Shown here: positions 17,830 to 26,353 of the stretch, one piece after another | Position numbering within the stretch: position 1 is the first letter of the stretch | Layout of the letters: each line of letters begins with the position of its first letter | Assembly (NCBI GenBank): GCA_003058495.1 | Contig: QBVC01000011.1 | Location: 1 to 64,000 of the forward strand | Length of the DNA stretch: 64,000 nt | Source: a gamma proteobacterium symbiont of Ctena orbiculata | GTDB taxonomy: Bacteria > Pseudomonadota > Gammaproteobacteria > Chromatiales > Chromatiaceae | Direction of reading: 5' to 3' | Position numbers and translations under genes: made by a program | Notes under the pieces: model-generated | Told to the model about the DNA's origin: nothing | Database searches by the model: none | Seen by the model: only the letters and a program-made list of their open reading frames with translations

Positions 17830-18393
17830 ATGTCTTTGAAGCGCTTCAACACTCTACTCAAACCCTGGTTGTTGCTGGCCCTTAGCGCGCTGCCGCTTTC
17901 GGCAGCCCAGGCGGCGACTGTTCAGTTTAACGGCACCGGGGTGGCCACGGGTATCACCAATCTGGCCGTCGGCGGTAGCAATTACAATGTCGATTTCATC
18001 TTCACTCTGTCCCACAATGACTGGTTAAGCAATTTTGATGTGACGAGCCAAACGGAAGCGGATGCAGTGCTACAGGCAATCGCGGCGGAATTTGATGCTT
18101 CCGGTGTGACAACGGTTGAGCATCAGGGGAATAGCAGTACCTTCAATCTGGCAAGTGCAACCATCTGGTATGGCAGCGATGGAACCAGTTTGTTGGGACG
18201 CAATATTGACAAGCAGTCATTTTCCGCCAGTGACATTTGGGGTAATTTCATAGGGGGTTCCACAGCGCCCTTGAACAACAACCTTCCTTTCGCGGTTGAC
18301 CTCACTCCGGTACCTGTGCCAGCCGCCGTATGGCTGTTCGGCAGTGGACTGTTGGGATTGATCGGCTTTACGAAGAAGAAGTACAAATCATAA
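17830..18393 (+). CDS. CTERM-anchored surface/exopolysaccharide-associated protein (PEP-CTERM-like)
   Basis: A 187-residue exported protein. Signal peptide at the N-terminus (MSLKRFNTLLKPWLLLALSA, cleavage near AQA), a beta-rich mature part with Asn/Thr/Ser-rich repeats, and a C-terminal sorting signal VPVPAAVWLFGSGLLGLIG followed by Lys residues, the VPxPA variant of PEP-CTERM. Such proteins are cut by an exosortase (EpsH/XrtA type) and are associated with extracellular polymer; no exosortase lies in this window. A candidate sigma-54 promoter precedes the gene and GGGGGA is its ribosome site. Confidence 0.88.
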   Translation: MSLKRFNTLLKPWLLLALSALPLSAAQAATVQFNGTGVATGITNLAVGGSNYNVDFIFTLSHNDWLSNFDVTSQTEADAVLQAIAAEFDASGVTTVEHQGNSSTFNLASATIWYGSDGTSLLGRNIDKQSFSASDIWGNFIGGSTAPLNNNLPFAVDLTPVPVPAAVWLFGSGLLGLIGFTKKKYKS

Positions 18394-18406
18394 TTTCAAT
18401 ATTTTT

Positions 18407-18436
18407 GCCCTCACCACTGAATCAGTGGTGGTGGGC
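18407..18436 (+). terminator. Hairpin downstream of the CTERM gene
   Basis: GCCC-TC-ACCACTG pairs with CAGTGGT-GG-TGGGC around a 3-base loop, 14 bp behind the stop; T-rich sequence lies on the left side rather than the right, so it may work from the other strand or be Rho-assisted. The remaining sequence to 18747 holds no credible gene. Confidence 0.5.
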
Positions 18437-18747
18437 GATCTCCGTTCTTGGATGTCACATCGAATCCAGCCAATCTCAGCCATCTTCAGGGCAGGCATGT
18501 CAATAGACTGCTATCAACCCCGACTACGCCGCCCAAGCGCTCTATTTCATACTCTGCTGATCTAGGTCTTGACCGCATTTCCGCAAATTCCCGTCATCGT
18601 ACAAGAATCAAACTGATATTGGATTTCCGCTGACCGATATCTGCTTGTAATGAGTTTTCACACTAACCCACCCCTTTCTCCATACTTTCTCCTAAATCGA
18701 AGGGTAGACTTTACTACCAGGGATCGGAAAGCGATTAGAGGTACGGC

Positions 18748-20190
18748 ATGAAAGCGGCATGGGTTGGCTTCATTGTGATTGGCCTGGCTACAGCCTCTGC
18801 GGCAGGGGCGCAGTTTGAGCCGGGTGACAGGCGACCGCCCGGGGGCGGACCGCCCCCCGGGGCCTTCGAGGCCTGCGAGCGTAAACAGCAGGAGTCAGCC
18901 TGCTCCTTTCAGGCGCCCCACGGCATGGTCGAGGGGAGCTGTCGGCATATGCGCGAAGGCATGGTCTGCGTACCCGGGGACTTTCACCGGGGGCCGGCTC
19001 CCGGTGGACGGCCGCCGGCCCAGGGGCGCTTCCAGCCGCGGGAGGGCGACTCCAGGCCACCGGCCGAGCCGGCTGTGATCCAGGTGAGGCCATCCGGGGA
19101 CTTTGTCGATCCGGGCGCGAGGGGTGTGACCGCGGTTCGGAACAGGGTGCCCGACAGCGGACAGACCGACTGCTTCAGCAATCGTCAGCGGGTGGCCTGT
19201 GGGGATCTTCAACAGCGTTTCAAGGGGCAGGATGGCCACTACAGCGCCAGGCAGGGCTATCGGGACAATGGCGATGGCACGGTAACCGATAGGGTCACCG
19301 GGCTGCGCTGGCAGCAGGCCCACAACGCGCAGCGCCTGACCTATCGGGATGCGGCGGAGGCCTGCAGCCGTCTCGAGCTGGGGGGGCAGCGGGCATGGCG
19401 TCTGCCGACGATCACCGAGCTCTTCTCAATCTCCCACTGGCGCAACCAGGGCGAAGGACAGTACTACATCGATCGGCGTTTTTTCGACCTTGAGGAGCCC
19501 GGCCCTGAGATTCTTGCCGACGATCCCTTCCGCTCCACCCACAACACAGCGATGATGGGACAGACCTGGTCGTCGACGGAGTACAGCGGGGAGATCCTGC
19601 TGGGTTCTGCCACGCCGCATGTCTTCTTTTTCAATTTTCTGGACGGCAGGATAAAGGCCGCACCCAAACGGGGACGCAGTCGGCTCTTCTATCGCTGTGT
19701 CAGCGGCGAACCCTGGGGGGACAACCTCTTCCAGGACAACCGCGACGGGTCGGTGACCGATGCGGCGTTGGAACTGATGTGGCAGCAGGCGGATGATGGT
19801 CAGCCCCGTGACTGGTCCCAGGCCCTCGGCTACTGCGAAGGTCTGAACCTGGCGGGTTACAGTGATTGGCGTCTGCCCAACATAAAGGAGCTGCAGACCC
19901 TGGCCGACTACCGCTACAGCGATCCGGCCATCGATCCGAACTTTTTCCACCAGCAGGACAGGGCCGGCTGGTTCTGGTCATCCACCACCCATGGCGAGAA
20001 TCCTGCCATGGCCAGCTATATCTGCTTCGGCCCCTGTACCTCCGTGGAGGGCGAGGACGTGCACGGCGCAGGGGCGCAGCGCAGCGACCCCAAAACGGGC
20101 AACCCCTCGCGCTGGCGGGCGAGGGGCGGACAGCGGGACGAGACCCGCATCTTCAACTACGCCCGCTGTGTGCGGGATGCGGAAAAATAA
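18748..20190 (+). CDS. Exported protein with two DUF1566 (Lcl C-terminal) domains
   Basis: A 480-residue secreted protein. Signal peptide (first 22 residues, AGA), a proline/glycine-rich low-complexity segment (about 25-110), then two DUF1566 domains of about 130 residues each, recognisable from DGTVTDRVTGLRWQQA with WRLPTITELFSI, and RDGSVTDAALELMWQQA with WRLPNIKELQTLADY. DUF1566 is a carbohydrate/lectin-like fold common in surface proteins. Cysteines pair up in each repeat. The gene has its own ribosome site (AGAGG) and is followed by a 32-bp repeat. Confidence 0.9.
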   Translation: MKAAWVGFIVIGLATASAAGAQFEPGDRRPPGGGPPPGAFEACERKQQESACSFQAPHGMVEGSCRHMREGMVCVPGDFHRGPAPGGRPPAQGRFQPREGDSRPPAEPAVIQVRPSGDFVDPGARGVTAVRNRVPDSGQTDCFSNRQRVACGDLQQRFKGQDGHYSARQGYRDNGDGTVTDRVTGLRWQQAHNAQRLTYRDAAEACSRLELGGQRAWRLPTITELFSISHWRNQGEGQYYIDRRFFDLEEPGPEILADDPFRSTHNTAMMGQTWSSTEYSGEILLGSATPHVFFFNFLDGRIKAAPKRGRSRLFYRCVSGEPWGDNLFQDNRDGSVTDAALELMWQQADDGQPRDWSQALGYCEGLNLAGYSDWRLPNIKELQTLADYRYSDPAIDPNFFHQQDRAGWFWSSTTHGENPAMASYICFGPCTSVEGEDVHGAGAQRSDPKTGNPSRWRARGGQRDETRIFNYARCVRDAEK

Positions 20191-20191
20191 A

Positions 20192-20223
20192 AAGTCCGCA
20201 AATGAACGCGAATAAACGCAAAT
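20192..20223 (+). repeat. 32-bp repeat, forward copy
   Basis: The sequence starts AAGTCCGCAAATGAACGCG and ends AATAAACGCAAAT. Exact inverted copies lie at 20389-20420 and 20610-20641, so the DUF1566 3' side can pair with the baeR 3' side. It begins 2 bp behind the DUF1566 stop codon. Confidence 0.9.
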
Positions 20224-20388
20224 AAGAGAGATTTAGAATCAGTTAGTGCTGATCGTAATATCTGCTATCCAACAAGATTAAACACGAATCCTATTTATGG
20301 ATCTATGTGGCCTCCCTTGGGGAGAGGATAAGTCAACTGCTTCAGTGTCCGGCACCGACTCCCCCTGCATGGCAGTCTAAAAAGCCAT

Positions 20389-20641
20389 ATTTGCGTTTAT
20401 TCGCGTTCATTTGCGGACTTATAATCAAAAAAAACCATGCGTCTCAGGGCGGCAGTTCGAGCTTATAGCCGACGCCGTAGATGGAGCGGATGATCTCTTC
20501 GTCGGGGGTCACGGCGTTGAGTTTTTTGCGCAGATTCTTCACATGGGTGTCCACGGTGCGGTCGGTGTCCGGCACCGACTCCCCCTGCATGGCAGTCTAA
20601 AAAAGCCATATTTGCGTTTATTCGCGTTCATTTGCGGACTT
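20389..20641 (-). repeat. 32-bp repeat, two inverted copies
   Basis: Copies at 20389-20420 and 20610-20641 are identical to each other and to the inverse complement of 20192-20223. The second arose with the surrounding tandem duplication. The unit contains the near-periodic string CGCAAATGAACGCGAATAAACGC. Confidence 0.9.
20444..20564 (-). pseudogene. Extra copy of the last 40 codons of baeR
   Basis: This is the duplicated 3' end of the response-regulator gene with its own stop at 20444-20446. It has no start and lies behind the intact gene, so it is not expected to make a protein. The high identity to 20664-20784 says the duplication is recent. Confidence 0.9.
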
Positions 20642-20663
20642 AAAATCTAAAAAACCATGCGTC

Positions 20664-21353
20664 TCAGGGCGGCAGTTCGAGCTTATAGCCGACGCCGTAG
20701 ATGGAGCGGATGATCTCTTCGTCGGGGGTCACGGCGTTGAGTTTTTTGCGCAGATTCTTCACATGGGTGTCCACGGTACGGTCGCTGACTACCCGCTGAT
20801 CGGTGTAGAGATGATTCATCAGCTGGGCGCGGGAGTAGACCCGGCCGGGTTGATCGGCGAAGGCCTTGAGGAGTCTGAACTCCACCGGTGTCAGCTCCAG
20901 TGCCTCCCCTCGGTAGCGGGCGGCGAAGCGGCTTTCATCGAGCACCAGTCCCTCTGCCGGGGCCGGGGACGCGGTTGCCGGATGCAGCCGACGCAGGATC
21001 GCCTTGACCCGCAGCACCACCTCCCGGGGGCTGTAGGGTTTGCAGATATAGTCGTCGGCGCCCAGTTCCAGGCCGAGCAGGCGATCGATCTCCTCCACCC
21101 GGGCGGTCACCATGACGATGGGCAGGTCGGAGAAGGCGCGGGTCTCGCGGCAGATGGCGAGGCCGTCCTTGCCCGGCAGCATCAGGTCGAGGAGCATCAG
21201 GTCCGGAGGATTGTCGCGCACCGCCTCCACGACCCCGGTCCCCTCCCGCATCGCATCGGTGCGAAAGCCGGCCGCCTTGAGGTAGTCCTCGAGCAGGTTC
21301 GCCAGGGCGGGCTCGTCTTCGACAATCAGGATGCGCTGGTGTTGCTCACTCAT
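20664..21353 (-). CDS. baeR: BaeR-type response regulator (OmpR family)
   Basis: A 229-residue response regulator. Receiver domain: acidic pair in LIVEDEPAL, phospho-acceptor Asp in [13 protein letters not shown], Thr/Lys switch residues in [13 protein letters not shown] and [12 protein letters not shown], the last two blocks closely matching BaeR. The winged helix follows ([26 protein letters not shown]). ATG 21353 overlaps the kinase stop by 8 bp (ATGAGTGA), so the two are translationally coupled; ATG at 21359 is also possible. In E. coli this pair answers envelope stress and induces drug pumps; no pump gene lies nearby. Its 3' end has been duplicated downstream. Confidence 0.92.
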   Translation of the reverse strand: MSEQHQRILIVEDEPALANLLEDYLKAAGFRTDAMREGTGVVEAVRDNPPDLMLLDLMLPGKDGLAICRETRAFSDLPIVMVTARVEEIDRLLGLELGADDYICKPYSPREVVLRVKAILRRLHPATASPAPAEGLVLDESRFAARYRGEALELTPVEFRLLKAFADQPGRVYSRAQLMNHLYTDQRVVSDRTVDTHVKNLRKKLNAVTPDEEIIRSIYGVGYKLELPP

Positions 21354-22785
21354 GGTCATTGATCTCGGCCGGCAGCTTGACATGGATACGGATGCCGCCC
21401 AAACGGGAGGCCTGGGCGCCGATCTCCCCCTCATGGGCGGTGATTATGGTCTTGCAGATGGCGAGGCCGAGACCGGCGCCGCCCCGGCTGCGGTTGCGCG
21501 ACGCCTCCACCCGGTAGAAGCGGTCGAACAGGCGCGGCAGTTCCTCCAGCGCCACGCCGGGGGCCGAATCCTCCAAATTGATATAGATCCACCGCTTTTT
21601 GCCCAGGGCCGTCAGTCTGCACTCGCCGCCGTTGTCGGTGTAGCGCAGACTGTTCTTCAACAGGTTGTCGAATACCTGGCGCATACGGCGCTCATCACCG
21701 AAGATCTCCATCCCCTCATCCACATCGGTAGCCAGCATGATATCTTTCTTCGCAAATTCGCCCTCGGCGGCATCGGCGGCCTGTTGAATGATAGCGGAAA
21801 GATCGATCACCGACCTCTGATAGGTCAGCGCCCCCGCATCCACCAGGGCGAGATCGTAGAGATCGTCCACCAGGCGGCTGAGCACCATCACCGTGTTATG
21901 GAGTCTGGCCATCTGCGACTGGTCCAACGGCCGCACGCCGTCCTGAATCGCCTCGATGTCGCCGCGCAGGATCGCCAGCGGGGTACGCAGTTCGTGGGAG
22001 ACGTCCGCCATGCTCTGGCGGCGCAGCTGCTCGTTGCGTTCCAGCACCTTCGCCAGGGCATTGAAGTCGTCCACCAGCCTCCCCAGTTCGTCGCCGCCCT
22101 GGGGGTCCAGGCGGACGTCGAAGCGCCCCCTGGCGAGGGCATGGGCGCCGGTGGCCACCGCCTTCACCGGTTTCAGCAGATGGCGCCCCAGGGGGATGCC
22201 GATCAACAGCGCCAGCAGCAGGGCGCCGCCCGCAATGGGGTAGATCGCCTGGAGCTGTTGATCGCGGAAACGCCGATCGAGGTCGGACTCGGGCACGGGC
22301 AGGGGGGTCAGGCTCAACCAACCGATGGTGCGTTGATCCAGCCCGATGGGACGCAACAGCTCATTGCCCCCCTCGCCGGGCGGTCCGATGATGTTGTTCC
22401 TGTCGGCATCGAGCAGGCGCAGTCTGGTGCTCAGGCCGGTGCGGTCCCGGGGAGCGGGGGGAGGTGGAAAGCGCATGCCCGGTTGCGCCAATCCTGGGGC
22501 TGGCGGGGGTGGTGGACTGGCTTGGGTAATGCGCGGATTTTGCAACGGCAGATACTCCATCCAACCCTCATGATTGCCGCGCAGGAAGTCCCAGGAGCCG
22601 ACAATGCGATAGCTTGCGCCAAGGTCGGCAACCGTCTGGTCGAGGCGATCCAGCTCAAGTTCGGTCAGATAGGTGATGAAACCCTTCTGGAAGCTCCAAT
22701 AGATCGCCGTCGCCATGGCGGCGACGAGCAACACGCTGGTGAGCGAGAGAACCGCGACGAGTTTGCCGGTGATGTTGAACTTCAT
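21346..22785 (-). CDS. baeS: BaeS-type sensor histidine kinase
   Basis: A 479-residue membrane kinase. First transmembrane helix at about 10-32, a periplasmic domain of about 140 residues starting with the BaeS-like segment [16 protein letters not shown], a second helix at about 170-190 and a HAMP domain. The phosphoacceptor is His in [16 protein letters not shown]; the N box ([11 protein letters not shown]) and G boxes ([10 protein letters not shown]) of the ATPase domain are intact. A proline-rich stretch (SPPPPPAPG) in the periplasmic part is unusual. It overlaps the response-regulator gene by 8 bp. It should sense envelope stress, by homology only. Confidence 0.92.
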   Translation of the reverse strand: MKFNITGKLVAVLSLTSVLLVAAMATAIYWSFQKGFITYLTELELDRLDQTVADLGASYRIVGSWDFLRGNHEGWMEYLPLQNPRITQASPPPPPAPGLAQPGMRFPPPPAPRDRTGLSTRLRLLDADRNNIIGPPGEGGNELLRPIGLDQRTIGWLSLTPLPVPESDLDRRFRDQQLQAIYPIAGGALLLALLIGIPLGRHLLKPVKAVATGAHALARGRFDVRLDPQGGDELGRLVDDFNALAKVLERNEQLRRQSMADVSHELRTPLAILRGDIEAIQDGVRPLDQSQMARLHNTVMVLSRLVDDLYDLALVDAGALTYQRSVIDLSAIIQQAADAAEGEFAKKDIMLATDVDEGMEIFGDERRMRQVFDNLLKNSLRYTDNGGECRLTALGKKRWIYINLEDSAPGVALEELPRLFDRFYRVEASRNRSRGGAGLGLAICKTIITAHEGEIGAQASRLGGIRIHVKLPAEINDHE

Positions 22786-22927
22786 GTCTCTATTCTGGTA
22801 CCCATCCGGCCTGGTTGCGACGGTTCAGCCCATTCTTCACAAAATCTCCTCATTCACCCCACAGTTCCTCTCATTTGCGGGCATATTCTTACCAGCAAGG
22901 ACGAAATATCACCGGAGAGACCGGAAA

Positions 22928-23671
22928 ATGCAAACAGACGGCATAAAGATGAAACAACACACAGAAGGATTGCATGGTATGGGGTCCACAGATCACTCTA
23001 AGAGGGCTGGCTGCGGCTTCAGGCTTGTGAAGGCTGGTGATCAGGCAATAGAGGCAATTCGTTTGCCCGGCCGATTGGATAATCCGGCGAAACCTGATCA
23101 GATTTTGCAAACACGGGTTGATGAGCTTGAGCAACAGGTAGAGCGGTTGCAGAAGCAGTTGGATGTAGAGCGCAGGCTTGCCCAGATCGACCCGCTCACC
23201 GGTATCGCCAACCGGCGCGCATTCGCCGCACGTCTGAAGTCAGAGATCGCGCGCAGTGATCGCAACGGCTCGCCCCTGTCGCTGGTGGTCTGGGACATCG
23301 ATCATTTCAAAAAGATCAACGACAACTACGGGCACCCCTTTGGTGACGACGTGATTCGCTGTGTGGCCCAGGTGATCGACGCACACCTGCGTGAAAGCGA
23401 TTTCTGCGCCCGCTACGGGGGTGAGGAGTTCGTGGCGCTGCTACCCGACTGCGACGCCGAAGGCGCTAGAACCCTGGCGGAAAAAATCAGTCATGCGATA
23501 CAGCAGAGTGGGTGCTGTCTCAGTGTCGTTGGATTGAAGCTCACTGTCTCATGCGGTATAGCGTCTCTTCATGGACCCGATCGGGATGAAACACTCTTCA
23601 AGCGCGCCGATGATGCCCTCTACAGGGCCAAGGTGAGTGGGCGTAATAGGGTTGTGGTTGAAGACGACTAG
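22928..23671 (+). CDS. Diguanylate cyclase (GGDEF domain)
   Basis: A 247-residue cytoplasmic protein: short N-terminal region, a coiled coil (DELEQQVERLQKQLDVERRL, about residues 60-80) that probably drives dimerisation, then a GGDEF domain with DPLTGIANRRAF, DIDHFKKINDNYGH and the active-site loop RYGGEEF. RESD lies five residues before GGEEF, the inhibitory I-site for product control. It should make c-di-GMP from two GTP. There is no sensory domain in the chain. The start at 22928 follows a purine-rich stretch (GGAGAGACC); a start at 22949 is also possible. Confidence 0.88.
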   Translation: MQTDGIKMKQHTEGLHGMGSTDHSKRAGCGFRLVKAGDQAIEAIRLPGRLDNPAKPDQILQTRVDELEQQVERLQKQLDVERRLAQIDPLTGIANRRAFAARLKSEIARSDRNGSPLSLVVWDIDHFKKINDNYGHPFGDDVIRCVAQVIDAHLRESDFCARYGGEEFVALLPDCDAEGARTLAEKISHAIQQSGCCLSVVGLKLTVSCGIASLHGPDRDETLFKRADDALYRAKVSGRNRVVVEDD

Positions 23672-23710
23672 TCGATTTCCGGTGATAGGTTGTGTCTGCC
23701 TGGAATGTCC

Positions 23711-23935
23711 TTAACGGGTGAATTTAACATCGTTGGCACTTAATCCTTCACTCTTAATCTTCGTGTAAACTATCTTGAGCTTTTCGGCTTGGTCGGGTTC
23801 CAGGATCAATGCCTTGACATACTGTTTATCCGGATAGTCGTCATAATCAACTTTAGAAACGGGTTCTATGACGGATTTCATGCATACGAATTCAAGTCTT
23901 TTATCATACAACTCAAAATATACGACCTTCTCCAT
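23711..23935 (-). CDS. Small protein of unknown function
   Basis: A 74-residue acidic/basic mixed protein (starts MEKVVYFELYDKRLEF) with no hydrophobic segment. It follows the HEAT-repeat gene by 99 bp on the same strand and could be the last gene of the T6SS island operon, in which case it would be a candidate small immunity protein; that idea rests on position only. No motif is familiar. Confidence 0.5.
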   Translation of the reverse strand: MEKVVYFELYDKRLEFVCMKSVIEPVSKVDYDDYPDKQYVKALILEPDQAEKLKIVYTKIKSEGLSANDVKFTR

Positions 23936-24034
23936 TAATTGTTACTTGGCCAGTCATGATGGTATTTTTCCTGAGCAGTTGCGGATGCTCCGTACCTTAT
24001 CAACAGATGCGGAGAGATCATATCGGTGTTTACA

Positions 24035-25249
24035 CTAGCTAGGGTTTTTACTATTGATATGTAACAGTCGCAGGATCAGTTCGGCCTGATGGCGTTGAGG
24101 TTGGGTGCCTTCCTCCTTGACCTGCAGGAGATTTTCTTCCGTCAGGGTCCGGCCTGCTAGATAGCGGGTGCCTTGTTTGAATCGTTGTCGATTGGTTTCC
24201 CACCAGGCCGCTACCGCATCGGGATCCGGCCAGGGCAGATCATTTTCGTAGGCTTGCGCCCAGTGATCTTGCTTGCGTTTTTGCGTCAGCGGAATTTCCT
24301 GGTTTACACTGATCTCCAGATTTCTTAGTAATAGATCATCGGCGTCAAGGTCGGCGCCGGTGATGAAGCAGAAGGCTTCTCCTGCCAGGGGAGCATATTC
24401 AGAGTCTTTCATCCATTCGAGCAATACTGACATCCAGTCGACCAATCCGGCCATGGCAATATTGTAGGCTTTGATGCGAGTCGATAACTCGCTGTTCTGA
24501 ATCCGGGGAACCGCACGTTCAATAGCTGGGATATCATGCAGGTGATGCACGAGGCCGAGTGCCTTTCGCAGGTAGGGATTATCAGTAAAGCAGAAGGTAA
24601 GCAGCGTCTTATAGGCAAGGTCGATACCCAGGAGGTTGCCGCTGAAAGCCGCCTGGAAACGTATGCTCGCCTCTGCATGATCCAGGTGGGCTGTAATCTG
24701 GTCCTTGTGGGCAATCAGATCTTCGTCTCCGATTACCCTCAAAGCGGCGACACGTACCGCCGGTACTTCACTTTTGAGATGTGGTAACAGCCAATCGGGA
24801 TTGATTTTGTCGAAGTGATGGGCAACAGCGCGGATCACTGCGGCCTGTACCCAAGGATTATTATGGTGAGCTATGTTGAGAATATAAGATTTAACACGCT
24901 TAAAGGGAAATCGCTTCAATGCATTACATAGTTCACGGCTTTGCGCCTCTGTCTCGACCGCATCGACCGCAAGCAGAAAGGCCTTCTCATTGCTGGTCGA
25001 GATGGCCGCGTAGGCAATGGTGAAAACTGCACCCCAGTCGTCCGGGCGGATCTTGGAAAGTATGGTTTCACCCTGTGTTTCAGTCAGTATCAGGCATCTC
25101 ATGTAGCCCTGCAGTCTTTCTTCCAGCTCATCGAGCTCTCTTTTACGGAAGTTAGGATTGTATTCCGCCGCATCCCGCAGGAACCAGGCGAAGGGTGCGT
25201 CATGTCTTAGCTGAGAAATAATGCCCTGCTGATATGGCACGGTATGCAC
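24035..25249 (-). CDS. HEAT-repeat protein of the T6SS-associated TIGR02270 family
   Basis: A 404-residue helical protein of tandem HEAT-like units, for example VQAAVIRAVAHHFDK, VRVAALRVIGDEDLIAH and SIRFQAAFSGNLLG, ending with an aromatic-rich part (PWPDPDAVAAWWETNRQRF) typical of TIGR02270 proteins found in VgrG effector clusters. The function is unknown; HEAT scaffolds often bind other proteins, so it may be an adaptor or an immunity protein. The gap to the preceding beta-propeller gene is 12 bp, so it belongs to the same operon as the toxin. Confidence 0.82.
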   Translation of the reverse strand: MHTVPYQQGIISQLRHDAPFAWFLRDAAEYNPNFRKRELDELEERLQGYMRCLILTETQGETILSKIRPDDWGAVFTIAYAAISTSNEKAFLLAVDAVETEAQSRELCNALKRFPFKRVKSYILNIAHHNNPWVQAAVIRAVAHHFDKINPDWLLPHLKSEVPAVRVAALRVIGDEDLIAHKDQITAHLDHAEASIRFQAAFSGNLLGIDLAYKTLLTFCFTDNPYLRKALGLVHHLHDIPAIERAVPRIQNSELSTRIKAYNIAMAGLVDWMSVLLEWMKDSEYAPLAGEAFCFITGADLDADDLLLRNLEISVNQEIPLTQKRKQDHWAQAYENDLPWPDPDAVAAWWETNRQRFKQGTRYLAGRTLTEENLLQVKEEGTQPQRHQAELILRLLHINSKNPS

Positions 25250-25261
25250 TCCCGATCGTAG

Positions 25262-26341
25262 CTATAACGGGATCTCGATCAGGCCGACTACCTGTTCCCA
25301 CCTCTCACCATCAAATGTCAGTGCCTGGTGTGGGCCATAGGAGAGTAGCGCAGTGTCACAGGCATTCACGTTTTGAAACGAGTACTGGTGAAACCCGTTA
25401 TCGGGAAATACCACTTTCTCTATCCTGTCCTCCTTTGTGAGTCGGTAGAGAGCCCAGTCGTTGCCGAGATAGAGCCGATCTTGGAACCATGCCAAGGAGT
25501 TGAAGCACTGTTCTGTATTGTTCAAGGGGTTCTTGATTATTTGCCACTGTTCATGACCGCTCTGCGGGTCGAACCGGCCCCGAATCAGACCGCCCATGGC
25601 GCCGCCTGCGTAGACATTGTCATCGCCGGCGCAGACGATTGCCTGCATGTCAAAGTTCACGGGTGGCGCCAGGCGGCGCCAGCGCTCGCCATTGTAGTGC
25701 CAAAGCTCTCCTTGCTCTCCGCAAGCGTAGAGATCATTCCTGCTGAATCCGTCAATCCCATCGAATCCTACCGGGACGGAACTGATGGAATGACCGGATT
25801 CGAGTGCGTGTCGTATGTCTTCATGCAGGTTAGGATGCTGTTCCTCATCGGTCAGATCGATCCATTCGTTTTTTCCTGTTCTTTTAAAAAGCTTGCGTAG
25901 ATTTCCGCCGAAGTAGACCTCGCTGTCGATGTTGGTGGCGCAGAGCATGGCTTTATGTTCGAAGGGCAATTCCACCCAAGTATCCTCTTTCGAGTACCAC
26001 TCGCTGTCTGTTATCACATTGAACTCGCCTGCCTGTCCTCCACCGCTTATGCCGCAAATCACGATACTCCCTGTGCGCTGCCTGCCTTCAATTACGGCAA
26101 ATGCATTTCTTACGCCTTCGCGCCATCGGTATGCCGCGAAATTATCCCTGCTGTGCCATACTGATGGTTCATACAATACGGCCATGGTTGCCAACTCATC
26201 ATCCCCAGGGATATAGTCGAGCTCTTCCGCTGTATCTTGTGTAACTTCCTCTTTGAGAATGAAAGCGACTCGATCTTTATTCTCCAGAGTGGCATGCACG
26301 ATGGCGTAACCGTGAAAGAGTTCTTCAACCCTGTTGTTCAT
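25262..26341 (-). CDS. Beta-propeller-like protein downstream of the GHH toxin
   Basis: A 359-residue soluble protein. Repeated short blocks ending in aromatic/Gly residues (for example EVYFGGNLRKLF, DLYACGEQGELWHYNGERW, NVYAGGAMGGLIRG, RLYLGNDWALYRL) suggest a WD40/YVTN-like beta-propeller. There is no signal peptide, so it stays in the cytoplasm. It starts 12 bp after the toxin stop and is therefore the first gene an immunity partner would be expected to occupy, though 359 residues is large for one. I know no named family for it. Confidence 0.7.
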   Translation of the reverse strand: MNNRVEELFHGYAIVHATLENKDRVAFILKEEVTQDTAEELDYIPGDDELATMAVLYEPSVWHSRDNFAAYRWREGVRNAFAVIEGRQRTGSIVICGISGGGQAGEFNVITDSEWYSKEDTWVELPFEHKAMLCATNIDSEVYFGGNLRKLFKRTGKNEWIDLTDEEQHPNLHEDIRHALESGHSISSVPVGFDGIDGFSRNDLYACGEQGELWHYNGERWRRLAPPVNFDMQAIVCAGDDNVYAGGAMGGLIRGRFDPQSGHEQWQIIKNPLNNTEQCFNSLAWFQDRLYLGNDWALYRLTKEDRIEKVVFPDNGFHQYSFQNVNACDTALLSYGPHQALTFDGERWEQVVGLIEIPL

Positions 26342-26353
26342 CTACCCTCCTTG

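Larger units (their letters stand above)
20345..20785. repeat. 220-bp tandem duplication including the baeR 3' end
   Basis: 20345-20564 and 20565-20785 are nearly identical direct copies that abut exactly; they differ by one added A and a few substitutions (for example CGGTGCGGTCG versus CGGTACGGTCG). Each holds a GTGTCCGGCACCGACT start, the 32-bp repeat and about 120 bp of the baeR 3' end. Confidence 0.95.

Noticed and set aside
18448-18633. 61-residue frame after the CTERM gene
   Set aside because: No ribosome site, odd composition (Ser/Pro/Arg) and no motif.
21331-23001. 556-residue plus-strand frame across baeSR
   Set aside because: Antisense shadow of the kinase, with low-complexity translation; only its 3' neighbour, the GGDEF gene, is real.
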